Assembly: GCF_030676415.1 (NCBI RefSeq)
Contig: NZ_JAUUTW010000002.1
Location: forward strand, 124,001 to 188,000
Source of the DNA: Peribacillus frigoritolerans
Lineage (GTDB): Bacteria; Bacillota; Bacilli; Bacillales; DSM-1321
Direction of reading: 5' to 3'
DNA: 64,000 nucleotides
Shown here in pieces: positions 1-8,355 of the stretch; the stretch's first letter is position 1, and the number at the start of each line of letters is the position of its first letter. Both the position numbers and the translations under genes were made by a program. Below the pieces are notes generated by a model. That model saw only the letters and a program-made list of their open reading frames with translations, was not told the DNA's origin and did no database searches.

Positions 1-138
1 GCCCTGCATATCCATATCAATACCCTCCATTACAGGCTAAAGCGCATAGAAGATTTGGCCCGGCTGAACCCTAGGAAGCTAGCCGATTTAGTCACTATGT
101 ATCTAGCATTAAGTGTATTGGATAAACATACAAATTAA
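1..138 (+). CDS. CdaR/PucR-family transcriptional regulator, C-terminal end (partial)
   Basis: The first frame is open from base 1 to a TAA at 136-138 and gives the last 45 residues of a protein. They contain INTLHYRLKRIEDL, the typical core of the C-terminal helix-turn-helix of CdaR/PucR-type regulators. In B. subtilis a regulator of this family (YsfB) lies directly in front of the glycolate oxidase genes, so this is probably the local regulator of glcDF. The 5' part lies outside the window. The family call is firm; its control of glcDF is inferred from position. Confidence 0.8.
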   Translation, partial: ALHIHINTLHYRLKRIEDLARLNPRKLADLVTMYLALSVLDKHTN

Positions 139-256
139 TTCTATGGAATGCTCTAAATTCTATATGTTCATACATAGAAGGTTGAGTGTTTTATTTCTTA
201 TACTTAAATCATATAAAAAATCTCGAATTTCCTATGTTTATATGAGGAGGATGTAC

Positions 257-1669
257 ATGTTAACAAAGCAGGTTAAGCAGCTACTTCTTACCATCGTCGG
301 TCAGGGGAATTACGATGACTCGAAAGTGGAATGTCTAGTCTATTCATATGATGCAACGCCAGGGTTTCAAGCGATGCCGGATGCTGTCATTAAACCGGGC
401 TGCACAGCTGAGGTCGCAGCCATCGTCAAAGTTTGCAACGAATACAATGTTCCGATCGTTCCACGCGGGTCTGGGACGAATTTAAGCGGAGGCACCTGCC
501 CGACAGAGGGGGGGCTTGTCCTTTTATTCAATCGAATGAATTCATTGCTTGAAATAGATGAGGAGAACTTAACGGCGACTGTCCAGCCTGGGCTCATCAC
601 ATTGGACTTGATTTCAGCAGTTGAGGAGAAGGGGGTGTTTTATCCGCCGGATCCAAGTTCGATGAAAATCTCCACGATTGGCGGCAACATTAATGAGAAC
701 TCTGGTGGACTGCGAGGATTAAAGTACGGAGTCACCCGTGATTATGTCATCGGTCTTGAAGTGGTCCTTCCGAATGGGGACATCATTCGAACAGGGGGCA
801 AGCTTGCCAAAGATGTAGCTGGATATGATTTAACGAAACTTTTTGTCGGCTCGGAAGGGACCTTGGGCATCGTTACGGAAGCGACCTTAAAGCTGATCCC
901 AATGCCGGAAACGACAAAGACGATGCTTGCCTTATATCAAGATCTGGATGCTGCAGCCCAGTCAGTGGCCAAGATCATTTCAAATAAAATCATTCCTGTT
1001 ACATTGGAATTTCTGGATCGGCCGACGTTGATCGTGGTAGAGGATTTCGCGAAAATCGGTATGCCCACCAATGTGGAAGCCGTCCTGCTGATTGAACAGG
1101 ATGGTCCGCCTGAAGTGGTGGAACGTGATATGAAAAGGATGGCCGATATCTGTCTAGAGGAAAAGGCGGTTTCCGTGGAAATTGCCGAAACGGAATCTGC
1201 CGCTGTCGCCTTGAAAACGGCAAGACGGACAGCCCTTTCCGCATTGGCACGTCTCAAGCCGACGACGATTTTGGAAGATGCCACCGTTCCCCGGTCGGAA
1301 ATTGCCAAAATGGTTAGAGCGATTAATGAGATCGCTGACAAGCATAACGTGGACATTTGCACTTTCGGTCATGCTGGGGATGGGAACTTGCATCCAACTT
1401 GCATTACCGACGCTCGTGATCATGAGGAAATGGAGAGGGTGGAGCTCGCTTTTGCCGACATTTTTGCCGTAGCTATCGAACTTGGCGGGACGATTACCGG
1501 TGAACATGGTGTAGGAGCGATGAAGGCCCCTTATCTTGAATGGAAGCTGAAGAAAGAAGGGATGGATGCCATGAGAGCGATTAAACAAGCTTTCGATCCC
1601 AATAACATCATGAATCCCGGCAAAGTATTTGCCAAGGAAACCAGGAAAAGGGTGGTGGTTTCTTCATGA
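257..1669 (+). CDS. glcD: Glycolate oxidase, FAD-binding subunit GlcD
   Basis: 470-residue flavoprotein that oxidises glycolate (or a similar 2-hydroxy acid) to glyoxylate. The FAD-binding loop PRGSGTNLSGG is at about residues 69-79 and YPPDPSS at about 129-135. The C-terminal FAD-oxidase half carries FGHAGDGNLHP and GGTITGEHGVG. I chose the ATG at 257 because AGGAGG (245-250) sits six bases upstream. An in-frame ATG at 251 touches that site, and the frame stays open to 113 without a better start. The stop overlaps the glcF start (ATGA), so the pair is translationally coupled. As in B. subtilis there is no glcE between them. The length equals that of B. subtilis GlcD as I remember it. Confidence 0.95.
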   Translation: MLTKQVKQLLLTIVGQGNYDDSKVECLVYSYDATPGFQAMPDAVIKPGCTAEVAAIVKVCNEYNVPIVPRGSGTNLSGGTCPTEGGLVLLFNRMNSLLEIDEENLTATVQPGLITLDLISAVEEKGVFYPPDPSSMKISTIGGNINENSGGLRGLKYGVTRDYVIGLEVVLPNGDIIRTGGKLAKDVAGYDLTKLFVGSEGTLGIVTEATLKLIPMPETTKTMLALYQDLDAAAQSVAKIISNKIIPVTLEFLDRPTLIVVEDFAKIGMPTNVEAVLLIEQDGPPEVVERDMKRMADICLEEKAVSVEIAETESAAVALKTARRTALSALARLKPTTILEDATVPRSEIAKMVRAINEIADKHNVDICTFGHAGDGNLHPTCITDARDHEEMERVELAFADIFAVAIELGGTITGEHGVGAMKAPYLEWKLKKEGMDAMRAIKQAFDPNNIMNPGKVFAKETRKRVVVSS

Positions 1670-2991
1670 CGACAGTTCAGGAAAGGGAAACCATAGCCAT
1701 GCAATTCGCGGAAAAAATGAATGAAGATGAATTGTTGAATTGTATGCGCTGCGGCTTTTGCTTACCCCACTGCCCGACATACATAGAATCGGGGCTGAAG
1801 GAATCCCATTCACCAAGGGGCCGGATTGCCCTAATGAAAGCGGTGGCGGATGGTGTGATTGAGCCCGATGAGGATGTAGAACGTTCGTTGAGTCTTTGCC
1901 TCGGCTGCAGGGCTTGTGAGCCTGTGTGTCCTTCAGGTGTGAAATATGGACATCTACTTGAAGAAGCAAGGGATATCATCCATCAGAATAAAAAGCACAG
2001 TTACCCTGTAAGAACAATTCGCAAGGCCGTTTTTAGTGGATTATTCCCGCACCAGGAGCGAATGCAGGCCATGACAAGTTTGCTCGGCTTCTATCAGAGA
2101 TCAGGCCTGCAATACATGGCCCGTAAAACGGGAGTCCTCAACCTGCTTCCGGATAATTTGGCAACCATGGAAAAAGTGCTGCCGAAAGTCCCGAAAAAAT
2201 CAGAAATGAAAAATAGGCCAACCGATCTGCCTGCAATCGGAACGCCGCTCAAAAAGGTGGCTTTCTTTTCCGGCTGCTTGATGGATACGATGTTTTTGGA
2301 AACGAACAAGGCCACACTAAAGCTTCTTCAGCTGGCCGGATGTGCAATCGTGATTCCGAAATCCCAGGCATGTTGCGGGGCGCTGCATGGGCACAGTGGT
2401 GAAAAAGCAGGTGCAAAGCAACTCGCCAAGCGTAATATAGAAGCTTTTGAAGCGGAGGACGTTGATTATATCATTACGAATGCCGGCGGCTGTGGAGCTT
2501 TTCTCATAGATTATGACCATTTGCTCCAAGGTGAACGGGAATGGCACGACCGTGCAATCGCATTTAAAAATAAGATGAAAGATATCAGCCAGATTCTTGT
2601 TGATTTGCGTTTTCAAGAAAAAGTTCGCCTGAAACTGCCAGCTCAATCCGTAACTTTTCAGGATTCCTGTCACTTACGGAATGTGATGAACACCTCCTTG
2701 GCACCGCGAATTCTCCTTCAATCGATAGAAGGAATCGATTTCAGGGAAATGAAGGATGCCGATCGATGCTGCGGCTCCGCTGGGATTTATAATATTGTTG
2801 AATCAGAGATGTCCATGAATATTCTCGACTCTAAAATGGAGCACACGAAATCGACACAGGCTGATATCGTTGTCACGGCAAACCCTGGCTGTCTCTTGCA
2901 AATGCAATTGGGGATCGAGAGGGAAAACTTGGGGGAATGTACGAAAGCGGTGCATATAGCGGACCTGCTAATAAAGGCTGTGGCATTATAA
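1666..2991 (+). CDS. glcF: Glycolate oxidase, iron-sulfur subunit GlcF
   Basis: 441-residue electron-transfer partner of GlcD. Two ferredoxin-type 4Fe-4S motifs, C-x2-C-x2-C-x3-C, lie at C26-C36 and C78-C88. The rest holds the CCG-domain signatures SGCLMD, ACCGALHGHSG, DSCHLR and DRCCGSAG. It passes electrons from the GlcD flavin towards the membrane quinone pool; that role is known for the family and not visible here. It starts inside the glcD stop codon. No convincing terminator follows; the next 250 bases are AT-rich and end in a SigB-type promoter for the next gene. Confidence 0.95.
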   Translation: MTTVQERETIAMQFAEKMNEDELLNCMRCGFCLPHCPTYIESGLKESHSPRGRIALMKAVADGVIEPDEDVERSLSLCLGCRACEPVCPSGVKYGHLLEEARDIIHQNKKHSYPVRTIRKAVFSGLFPHQERMQAMTSLLGFYQRSGLQYMARKTGVLNLLPDNLATMEKVLPKVPKKSEMKNRPTDLPAIGTPLKKVAFFSGCLMDTMFLETNKATLKLLQLAGCAIVIPKSQACCGALHGHSGEKAGAKQLAKRNIEAFEAEDVDYIITNAGGCGAFLIDYDHLLQGEREWHDRAIAFKNKMKDISQILVDLRFQEKVRLKLPAQSVTFQDSCHLRNVMNTSLAPRILLQSIEGIDFREMKDADRCCGSAGIYNIVESEMSMNILDSKMEHTKSTQADIVVTANPGCLLQMQLGIERENLGECTKAVHIADLLIKAVAL

Positions 2992-3167
2992 TAGAAGAAA
3001 AAAGATTACAAAAAGTATTTGAAGAAAAATGAAATAGTATTATTTGGTTAAACATTACATTTTTGTAAATGGGGAAACCCTTGTAAAACCTGGATTTCAA
3101 TTGAAATAGCGTTCTGTACTGAGAACGAATTGTAAATAATATAACAAAAATGAAATATGGATTCCTC

Positions 3168-3192
3168 GTTTATTTAGGAACATGGCGGGTAG
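3168..3192 (+). promoter_or_regulatory. SigB-type promoter for the first YflT-domain gene
   Basis: GTTTAT (3168-3173), 13 bases, then GGGTAG (3187-3192). This fits the SigB consensus GTTTAA-N12-15-GGGTAT with one mismatch per box. The next gene starts 56 bases downstream. Nearly identical promoters precede the two paralogous genes that follow. Confidence 0.7.
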
Positions 3193-3247
3193 TGTTTATA
3201 TATAGCATCCACTAAACGAAACAACAAAACCTAAGGAGGAATGTAAA

Positions 3248-4171
3248 ATGAATAAAACAGTATATGGAGTATATGAATCAAATGCAGAAGTGATCCAAGC
3301 AATTAACGCACTTAAGGCAAAGGGTTTTGAAGGGGACGATATTACGGTCGTCGCAGACAAGGAAGAAACGTTGGATTTCACGAATCATCAACACGAAACG
3401 GATGTTCATACAATGACGAATGTTCCTAATGACGAATCATTTATGGACAAGGTGGCACGTTTCTTCATGCCGGAAGATACGGCAGACCTTTCAACAAGAT
3501 TGGCGAATGCAGGTCTTTCGAATAGTGATGCGGCTGAACATGTCTTTGATGTAGAAAATGGAAAAGTCCTGGTTCTGGTTGAAGAAGGTGAAGGCCATCT
3601 TGGAACGTCAAGAGATCAATTCACGACCGGAAAAATGGATACTGCCGGTACAAGGCTTGATACAAACTCCACCAACCAACTATATAATGGCACTGAAAAA
3701 ACCGATGCATTAGAAGATGTTTATGGAGTCAACGGCCAAGGCCGTGAATTGCCAGAGGATGAAAGGACGCTTACACTTCGGGAAGAACAGCTGAACATTG
3801 ACAAAGAAAGAGTTCAGACTGGAGAAGTCGTCATTAACAAAGAAGTCAATGAACAACATAAATCGATTAATGTCCCTGTTGAACACGAAGAAGTGACCGT
3901 CGAGCATAGATCAGTTTCAGGACGTGAAGCGAATCTGGAAACTGGAAGCATTGAAGATGGAGAAACATTACGGATCCCCGTCGTTGAAGAAAAATTACAA
4001 GTTTCGAAAAAACCGGTTGTCACAGATGAAATTGTCATCAAGAAACATGCTGTACAAGAAACGGAACAAGTTCAGGATACTCTTAAAAAGGAAGATATCC
4101 AGCTTGATAGTACAGATGAATCTATCGTAAATGAGAAAAAGGCAGCTGAACGTAGAACCGACCGCTTCTAA
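3248..4171 (+). CDS. General stress protein: YflT domain fused to DUF2382
   Basis: 307 residues. The N-terminal ~115 residues form a YflT/general stress protein 17M domain (starts MNKTVYGVYESN, then a D-x-I-T-V-V-A-DK segment and an FMDKVARFFMPED region). A polar linker leads to a DUF2382 (YsnF-type) domain at about residues 170-285. That part is rich in alternating V/E/K, with REEQLNI, INVPVEHEEV and IRIPVVEE-like strands, here RIPVVEEKLQVSKK. It has no signal peptide or membrane segment, so it should be cytosolic. The biochemical role is unknown. The SigB-type promoter points to general stress induction. AAGGAGGAATGTAAA precedes the ATG. A strong terminator follows. YsnF-type proteins are known general stress proteins; this fused architecture is read directly from the sequence. 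Confidence 0.85.
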   Translation: MNKTVYGVYESNAEVIQAINALKAKGFEGDDITVVADKEETLDFTNHQHETDVHTMTNVPNDESFMDKVARFFMPEDTADLSTRLANAGLSNSDAAEHVFDVENGKVLVLVEEGEGHLGTSRDQFTTGKMDTAGTRLDTNSTNQLYNGTEKTDALEDVYGVNGQGRELPEDERTLTLREEQLNIDKERVQTGEVVINKEVNEQHKSINVPVEHEEVTVEHRSVSGREANLETGSIEDGETLRIPVVEEKLQVSKKPVVTDEIVIKKHAVQETEQVQDTLKKEDIQLDSTDESIVNEKKAAERRTDRF

Positions 4172-4186
4172 GAGTGAAGGAAATGG

Positions 4187-4218
4187 CCTGCAGTTTTAAA
4201 AACTGCAGGTTTCTTTTT
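4187..4218 (+). terminator. Rho-independent terminator of the first stress gene
   Basis: CCTGCAGTTTT / AAAACTGCAGG stem (4187-4209) followed by a T-rich tail. It makes the first paralog monocistronic. Confidence 0.85.
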
Positions 4219-4281
4219 GATTTTAAAGACTGATTAAAGGTTGAATCTAGGGGAGGCGAACCTTTGAATGGACCATTTTTT

Positions 4282-4306
4282 GTTTAATTAGCACCCATCA
4301 GGGTAT
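4282..4306 (+). promoter_or_regulatory. Consensus SigB promoter for the second YflT-domain gene
   Basis: GTTTAA (4282-4287), 13 bases, GGGTAT (4301-4306): an exact match to the SigB consensus in both boxes. The gene starts 48 bases downstream. This is the best of the three SigB-like promoters here. Confidence 0.85.
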
Positions 4307-4353
4307 AAATACACATAAGAAGAAATATCGGAATAATAAGAGGAGGAAGATGC

Positions 4354-5100
4354 ATGGGAAAAACATTATATGGTGTTTTTAGTACGGAAAGAGAACTAAT
4401 CCAGGCTGTACAATCCCTCAAGGAAAAGGGCGTCCATGAAGGGGAAATAACGGTAATGGCTGATAAGGAAGAAGATTTGGGTTTCGTCAATCAAAAGCGG
4501 GATCCGGATGTAGACGTCGTTACTAACTCGAACGAGGGTTCCTTCATTGATAAGATGAAACACTTTTTCCTGAACGAGGGTTCTGAAGATATAAGGAACC
4601 GTCTAGGTGACTTAGGGCTTGCCGATAGTGAAGCCACCGCTTATATAAATGAAGTGGAGGCCGGAAAATTCCTGATTCTTTTAGACGAAGCGGAAACCGT
4701 ATCGGCACGAGAAGGCTTAAATTCAAATGGCCTGCAGGATACGGACGAGCTACCTGCAGAGAATCCGCTTAAAACAGGGGTGGTGAACAATCCGGACCCG
4801 AACCTTTTTCCTGAAACAACAGCGAATGCCTATCAAACAAGGGAAGTGGAAGCACAGCCAGGAAGAAGCGAAGAGCTTCACGGAAATTCTGCCAACATCT
4901 TTGAAAATGAAGAGCTGGATACGAAGCGAGCTCAAGAAAGGGAAATCAAGGGGAACTCCACAGAAAAATTTAATACTGACAAAGCCCTGGATGCTCAAGG
5001 ATCACTGGATCGGACCTTCAGCCCGAATGCCAGCGGGCAGCAAGATGTAGGATTGAAGGATGAATACATCAAAAATCGAATTAATACCGACAATCTATAA
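4354..5100 (+). CDS. General stress protein with N-terminal YflT domain and long polar tail
   Basis: 248 residues. Residues 1-~115 are paralogous to the preceding protein (MGKTLYGVFST, EGEITVMADKEEDLGF, FIDKMKHFFLNEG, GKFLILLDEAE). The remaining ~130 residues are charged and low in hydrophobics (many E, N, D, K, Q), look disordered, and have no DUF2382 domain. So the two neighbours share a head and differ in the tail. AGAGGAGGAAG precedes the ATG. The consensus SigB promoter implies general-stress expression. The function of the tail is unknown. Duplication followed by tail replacement is an inference. Confidence 0.8.
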   Translation: MGKTLYGVFSTERELIQAVQSLKEKGVHEGEITVMADKEEDLGFVNQKRDPDVDVVTNSNEGSFIDKMKHFFLNEGSEDIRNRLGDLGLADSEATAYINEVEAGKFLILLDEAETVSAREGLNSNGLQDTDELPAENPLKTGVVNNPDPNLFPETTANAYQTREVEAQPGRSEELHGNSANIFENEELDTKRAQEREIKGNSTEKFNTDKALDAQGSLDRTFSPNASGQQDVGLKDEYIKNRINTDNL

Positions 5101-5110
5101 TACGCAAAAT

Positions 5111-5135
5111 AACAGCCTGCACAAGGCTGTTATTT
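5111..5135 (+). terminator. Terminator-like hairpin after the second stress gene
   Basis: AACAGCCT-GCACA-AGGCTGTT (5111-5131) followed by ATTT. The T-run is cut short because a dispersed repeat begins at 5136 with CAGTTTGTAGAC. Confidence 0.7.
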
Positions 5136-5303
5136 CAGTTTGTAGACAAAAGGGGGTTCAATCTAAATTTCAAAACAAAGGTGTTGGAACGGGTGTGCGA
5201 GACTCCTGCGGGGAAAGCACGCCGACGGAGACCCCGCAGGCGGAAAGCGAGTGCCTGGAGGCAACGTTCATATTGTACAAACCCTTAAAAAAACTGTAGA
5301 TAA
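5136..5303. repeat. Dispersed GC-rich repeat, copy 1
   Basis: Element of about 168 bp. The core reads GCGAGACTCCTGCGGGG ... GACCCCGCAGGCGGAAAGCG ... AGTGCCTGGA; the self-complementary CTGCGGGG/CCCCGCAG makes a strong hairpin. It is bounded by CAGTTTGTAGAC on the left and CTGTAGATAA on the right. Two further copies lie at 39650-39844 and 57338-57550. It is the shortest copy, lacking the AAGAGCGCCGAGG segment of the others. I see no credible coding content. Confidence 0.8.
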
Positions 5304-5376
5304 TTTTCATCTGAATCCCTATAGGTAAAGGGTTCCCTCGTTCATTAGTTAGGAATTCTCCATAGACTATTTGCTT

Positions 5377-5401
5377 GTTTATTGTTAAAGCTGCAAGGTA
5401 T
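5377..5401 (+). promoter_or_regulatory. SigB-type promoter for the third YflT-domain gene
   Basis: GTTTAT (5377-5382), 13 bases, AGGTAT (5396-5401). The spacing is the same as at the two preceding paralogs. A TATAAT at 5399-5404 overlaps the -10 box, but no -35 box lies at 16-18 bases, so SigB fits better than SigA. Confidence 0.65.
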
Positions 5402-5451
5402 AATGACAAAGGAATTTTATTTTAAGTAAAGTAACAAGGAGGGGGAGAAAC

Positions 5452-5835
5452 ATGGAAAAAAACGTATATGGTGTTTTTGACTCTAATCCGGAACTACTTG
5501 CTGCAATTCAAGACTTAAAAGCTAAAGGCGTATCTGGCACCCAAATGACGGTAGCAGCTGATATAAAAAATCATGTGCAGCTTGGAAATGAACATACGGA
5601 TATACTGATCATCGCCAATCAGGATAAGGAGGACACTCTTTTTTTAAAAATCTTCCACTACTTCACAGATGAAGGATCTGGAGATTTACGCAGCTTTTTC
5701 ACGAAATACGGCTACTCTTTTGCTGAGACAAAAGCGATGCTTGAAGAAGTGAGCGCAAAAAAATTCATCTTGCTGCTTGATGAAGAAGTCTCCATCGAAG
5801 AACGGAAGGCTGGCGAAGCGAAATTAAAAAAATAA
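5452..5835 (+). CDS. YflT-domain general stress protein (domain only)
   Basis: 127 residues, essentially a lone YflT/general stress protein 17M domain and the third paralog in the row (MEKNVYGVFDSNPELL, a QMTVAADIKN strand, FHYFTDEGSGDLRSFF, KKFILLLDEEV). It lacks both the DUF2382 domain and the polar tail of its neighbours and resembles stand-alone B. subtilis YflT in size. AAGGAGGGGGAG precedes the ATG. The SigB-like promoter and a shared two-way terminator isolate it as a single-gene unit. The molecular function is unknown. Confidence 0.8.
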   Translation: MEKNVYGVFDSNPELLAAIQDLKAKGVSGTQMTVAADIKNHVQLGNEHTDILIIANQDKEDTLFLKIFHYFTDEGSGDLRSFFTKYGYSFAETKAMLEEVSAKKFILLLDEEVSIEERKAGEAKLKK

Positions 5836-5861
5836 CAGCCTTTGAAGGCTGTTATTTTTTT
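5824..5861. terminator. Bidirectional terminator between the third stress gene and sspI
   Basis: AATAACAGCC-TTTGAA-GGCTGTTATT (5831-5856), with an A-run before and a T-run after, so it can serve both converging genes. Confidence 0.85.
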
Positions 5862-6061
5862 AATCCTGCTTCGAGGGCAGTGATCATTTCCTGTTTTTCC
5901 TGCTCAGATGAATTTTGCCAGATGACCTCGAATAATACTCCCAATCCAGGAAGCATTTTTTCCTCGCCATTTTGAATGGCATCGACAATCGTGTCTTCCA
6001 GCTGCTCTTGCGAATTTCCAGATACATTTTGGATGATCGCATTACGTAAGTTTAAATTCAT
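5852..6061 (-). CDS. sspI: Small acid-soluble spore protein SspI
   Basis: 69 residues, [13 protein letters not shown] at the start and [17 protein letters not shown] in the middle, which match B. subtilis SspI almost residue for residue over the conserved part. It is a minor forespore protein found in the spore core. The start ATG (minus strand, 6061-6059) follows GAGGAGGAATAATT. The gene is convergent with the third stress gene and divergent from the methyltransferase gene. Family members are read by SigG; I looked for that promoter upstream and found only a partial -10 (CATTATG) at poor spacing, so I do not call it. Confidence 0.95.
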   Translation of the reverse strand: MNLNLRNAIIQNVSGNSQEQLEDTIVDAIQNGEEKMLPGLGVLFEVIWQNSSEQEKQEMITALEAGLKK

Positions 6062-6183
6062 AATTATTCCTCCTCTAACACATAATGACTGACATTAATA
6101 GCATTTCACAAACTCGCATGCAATATGTATGTGAATTGCGTTATAATAGGAAAATCAGTGTGAAGTTAAAGGAGCGTTTACCC

Positions 6184-6942
6184 TTGAAATATATCGAATC
6201 CGTAAAAAACCCGCAAGTTAAGCAATGGAAAAAACTTTTGACGAAAAAAGAACGAGATAAAACAGGTAAATATTTAGTCGAGGGTTTTCACCTAGTTGAA
6301 GAAGCCTTAAAAGAAGAAATCGTCTTGGAAGTGATCATCAATGAAGAAACTGAAATGCCTGCCCATTTTAAGGTGGAAGGCACAGAACTCATTTATGTGA
6401 AAAATGATATTATGAAGGCGATTTGTGATACCGAAGCCCCGCAGGGAATTGCTGCGGTTTGTGAACAGAAATCAACGAGCATGGCGTCCATCAATCCGGA
6501 TAAACTATTGTTGATCGATGCCGTACAAGATCCGGGGAATATTGGAACGATGATCAGGACAGCGGATGCAGCTGGAATCGATGCGGTCATACTTGGCGAA
6601 GGGTGTGCTGACTTGTATAACCCCAAAGTGGTCCGTTCGACGCAAGGGAGCCTCTTCCATATGCCTGTCATTAAAGGGAACCTTTCGGAAATCATCGATG
6701 AGCTGAAGCAAAGCGGCACACCGGTTTATGGCACGGCATTAGAAGGCGCATCGCCATTTGAAGAAGTGGAAAAGTCTTCCCGATTTGCCCTGCTGGTCGG
6801 TAATGAAGGCCAAGGAGTATCGAAGGAATTACTGGAGAAAACGACTAAAAACCTTTATATTCCCATCTACGGAAAAAGCGAATCATTGAATGTGGGGATC
6901 GCTGCCGGGATTTTAATGTACTATTTACGAAAATCGATTTGA
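6184..6942 (+). CDS. ysgA: SpoU/TrmH-family RNA 2'-O-methyltransferase (YsgA type)
   Basis: 252 residues. The N-terminal substrate-binding part begins KYIESVKNPQVKQWKKL. The SpoU knot domain follows with LLIDAVQDPGNIGTMIRTADA, VRSTQGSLFHMPV, LLVGNEGQGVS and LNVGIAAGILMYYLR. These are the usual SpoU motifs 1-3 for SAM binding and catalysis. I place the start at the TTG 6184, nine bases after AAAGGAG (6168-6174). The open frame extends upstream to 6085 without a ribosome site, and this start gives the length expected for YsgA. It precedes pheST as in B. subtilis. The RNA position it methylates cannot be read here. Confidence 0.88.
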   Translation: MKYIESVKNPQVKQWKKLLTKKERDKTGKYLVEGFHLVEEALKEEIVLEVIINEETEMPAHFKVEGTELIYVKNDIMKAICDTEAPQGIAAVCEQKSTSMASINPDKLLLIDAVQDPGNIGTMIRTADAAGIDAVILGEGCADLYNPKVVRSTQGSLFHMPVIKGNLSEIIDELKQSGTPVYGTALEGASPFEEVEKSSRFALLVGNEGQGVSKELLEKTTKNLYIPIYGKSESLNVGIAAGILMYYLRKSI

Positions 6943-6967
6943 AACGGCCGAAGAATTATAATATAAT
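6939..6967 (+). promoter_or_regulatory. SigA promoter of the pheST operon
   Basis: TTGAAA (6939-6944), exactly 17 bases, TATAAT (6962-6967). The -35 box overlaps the ysgA stop codon. The predicted start is near 6974, which puts the whole T-box in the leader. Confidence 0.8.
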
Positions 6968-6973
6968 AAAACA

Positions 6974-7247
6974 GAATTTTATAATGAAAACAACGATGAC
7001 AAAGAGTAGTAGCTTAAGTTAACCATATCCAGGGAAAAAATGCCTTGACTGAAAGCATTTTTATGGCACTGCTTAAGGGAATTCACCTTTCGAGTTGGCA
7101 TTGGGAAGACAGGATGTCCGAAAAATGTTCCGGTGAAGAGCCGTTATTTTTAATGAAGTGAGTGCAGAAGTTTTTTTGTTTGTGCACTAATAAGGGTGGT
7201 ACCGCGATACATAAACCTCGTCCCTTTAGGGATTGGGGTTTTTTTGT
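6974..7247 (+). promoter_or_regulatory. T-box leader (tRNA-Phe) of pheST
   Basis: The leader opens with ACGATGACAAAGAGTAGTA, the usual start of Stem I. It carries the T-box sequence AGGGTGGTACCGCG (7194-7207) and ends in a terminator (about 7213-7245, AAACCTCGTCCC/GGGATTGGGGTTT, then T-run). A TTC at 7082-7084 in GGGAATTCACC is the likely specifier codon and fits phenylalanine. Uncharged tRNA-Phe would pair with it and with the T-box bulge to favour readthrough into pheS. The exact Stem I limits are estimates. Confidence 0.92.
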
Positions 7248-7286
7248 GTTCATTTTTACAAAAGGAAAATAAAGGAGGAAGACATG

Positions 7287-8327
7287 ATGCAGGAACGTTT
7301 ACTAGAACTGCAGGAAGAAGCGTTGCAAAAAGTTGCCGCCGCTTCCGAATTAAAAGAACTGAATGAAGTCCGTGTTGCATATTTAGGGAAAAAAGGGCCA
7401 ATCACTGAGGTATTGCGCGGCATGGGTAAATTATCTGCCGAAGAACGCCCGAAAATCGGGGCACTAGCCAATGATGTACGGGAAGCGATCGCAACAAAGA
7501 TCGAGGAGAAACAAAAAGCACTTGAAACTGCGGCAGTCAATGCAAAGCTAGCAACTGAAACGATTGACGTCACACTTCCTGGACGTCCGGTTAACAAAGG
7601 GAATCTACACCCATTAACACGTGTCGTGGAAGAAATCGAAGACTTATTCATCGGTATGGGTTATACCGTTGCGGAAGGTCCTGAAGTCGAAAGCGACTAT
7701 TACAACTTCGAGGCACTTAACTTGCCAAAAAGCCATCCGGCACGTGATATGCAGGATTCCTTCTACATCACGGATGAAATCCTGATGCGTACGCACACTT
7801 CACCTGTTCAAGCCAGAACGATGGAAAAACATAAAGGTCAAGGTCCTGTTAAAATCATTTGCCCAGGAAAAGTATATCGCCGTGATAACGATGATGCCAC
7901 ACACTCCCATCAATTCCAGCAAATTGAGGGCTTGGTCATCGGTGAGAACATCAGCATGAGCGACCTGAAAGGAACGTTAGACGTATTTGCGAAAAAAGTA
8001 TTCGGGCAAGACCGTGAAATCCGTCTTCGTCCAAGTTTCTTCCCATTTACGGAGCCTTCCGTCGAAGTGGATATTTCTTGTAAAATCTGTGGTGGTAAAG
8101 GCTGCAGCGTATGTAAACAAACAGGCTGGATCGAAGTGCTTGGCGGCGGGATCGTTCATCCGAACGTCCTTGAAATGGCTGGCTTTGATTCCAAGAAATA
8201 CTCTGGATTCGCATTTGGAATCGGCGTGGAACGGATTGCCATGTTGAAATACGGTGTGGACGATATCCGTCATTTCTATACGAATGATGTTCGATTCTTA
8301 AAACAATTCAATCATCACGAAGCATAA
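7287..8327 (+). CDS. pheS: Phenylalanyl-tRNA synthetase alpha subunit
   Basis: 346 residues. An N-terminal coiled-coil arm (about 1-85) is followed by the class II catalytic core with [12 protein letters not shown], the motif 2 region [26 protein letters not shown], and motif 3 [31 protein letters not shown] segment sits in the C-terminal third. It forms an alpha2-beta2 enzyme with PheT and charges tRNA-Phe. Two adjacent ATGs (7284, 7287) follow AAAGGAGG (7271-7278). I prefer 7287 because it gives eight-base spacing and aligns with the B. subtilis N-terminus. Control is by the T-box upstream; pheT follows 28 bases later. Confidence 0.97.
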   Translation: MQERLLELQEEALQKVAAASELKELNEVRVAYLGKKGPITEVLRGMGKLSAEERPKIGALANDVREAIATKIEEKQKALETAAVNAKLATETIDVTLPGRPVNKGNLHPLTRVVEEIEDLFIGMGYTVAEGPEVESDYYNFEALNLPKSHPARDMQDSFYITDEILMRTHTSPVQARTMEKHKGQGPVKIICPGKVYRRDNDDATHSHQFQQIEGLVIGENISMSDLKGTLDVFAKKVFGQDREIRLRPSFFPFTEPSVEVDISCKICGGKGCSVCKQTGWIEVLGGGIVHPNVLEMAGFDSKKYSGFAFGIGVERIAMLKYGVDDIRHFYTNDVRFLKQFNHHEA

Positions 8328-8355
8328 ATTTTTATTTTAAAAAGGAGGACCTACC

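Noticed and set aside
113..256. N-terminal extension of GlcD
   Set aside because: It overlaps the end of the upstream regulator, has no ribosome site, and AGGAGG lies before the ATG at 257.
6062..6110. SigG promoter of sspI
   Set aside because: CATTATG is close to the -10 consensus, but the best -35 (TGAAAT) is only about 15 bases away and poorly matched.
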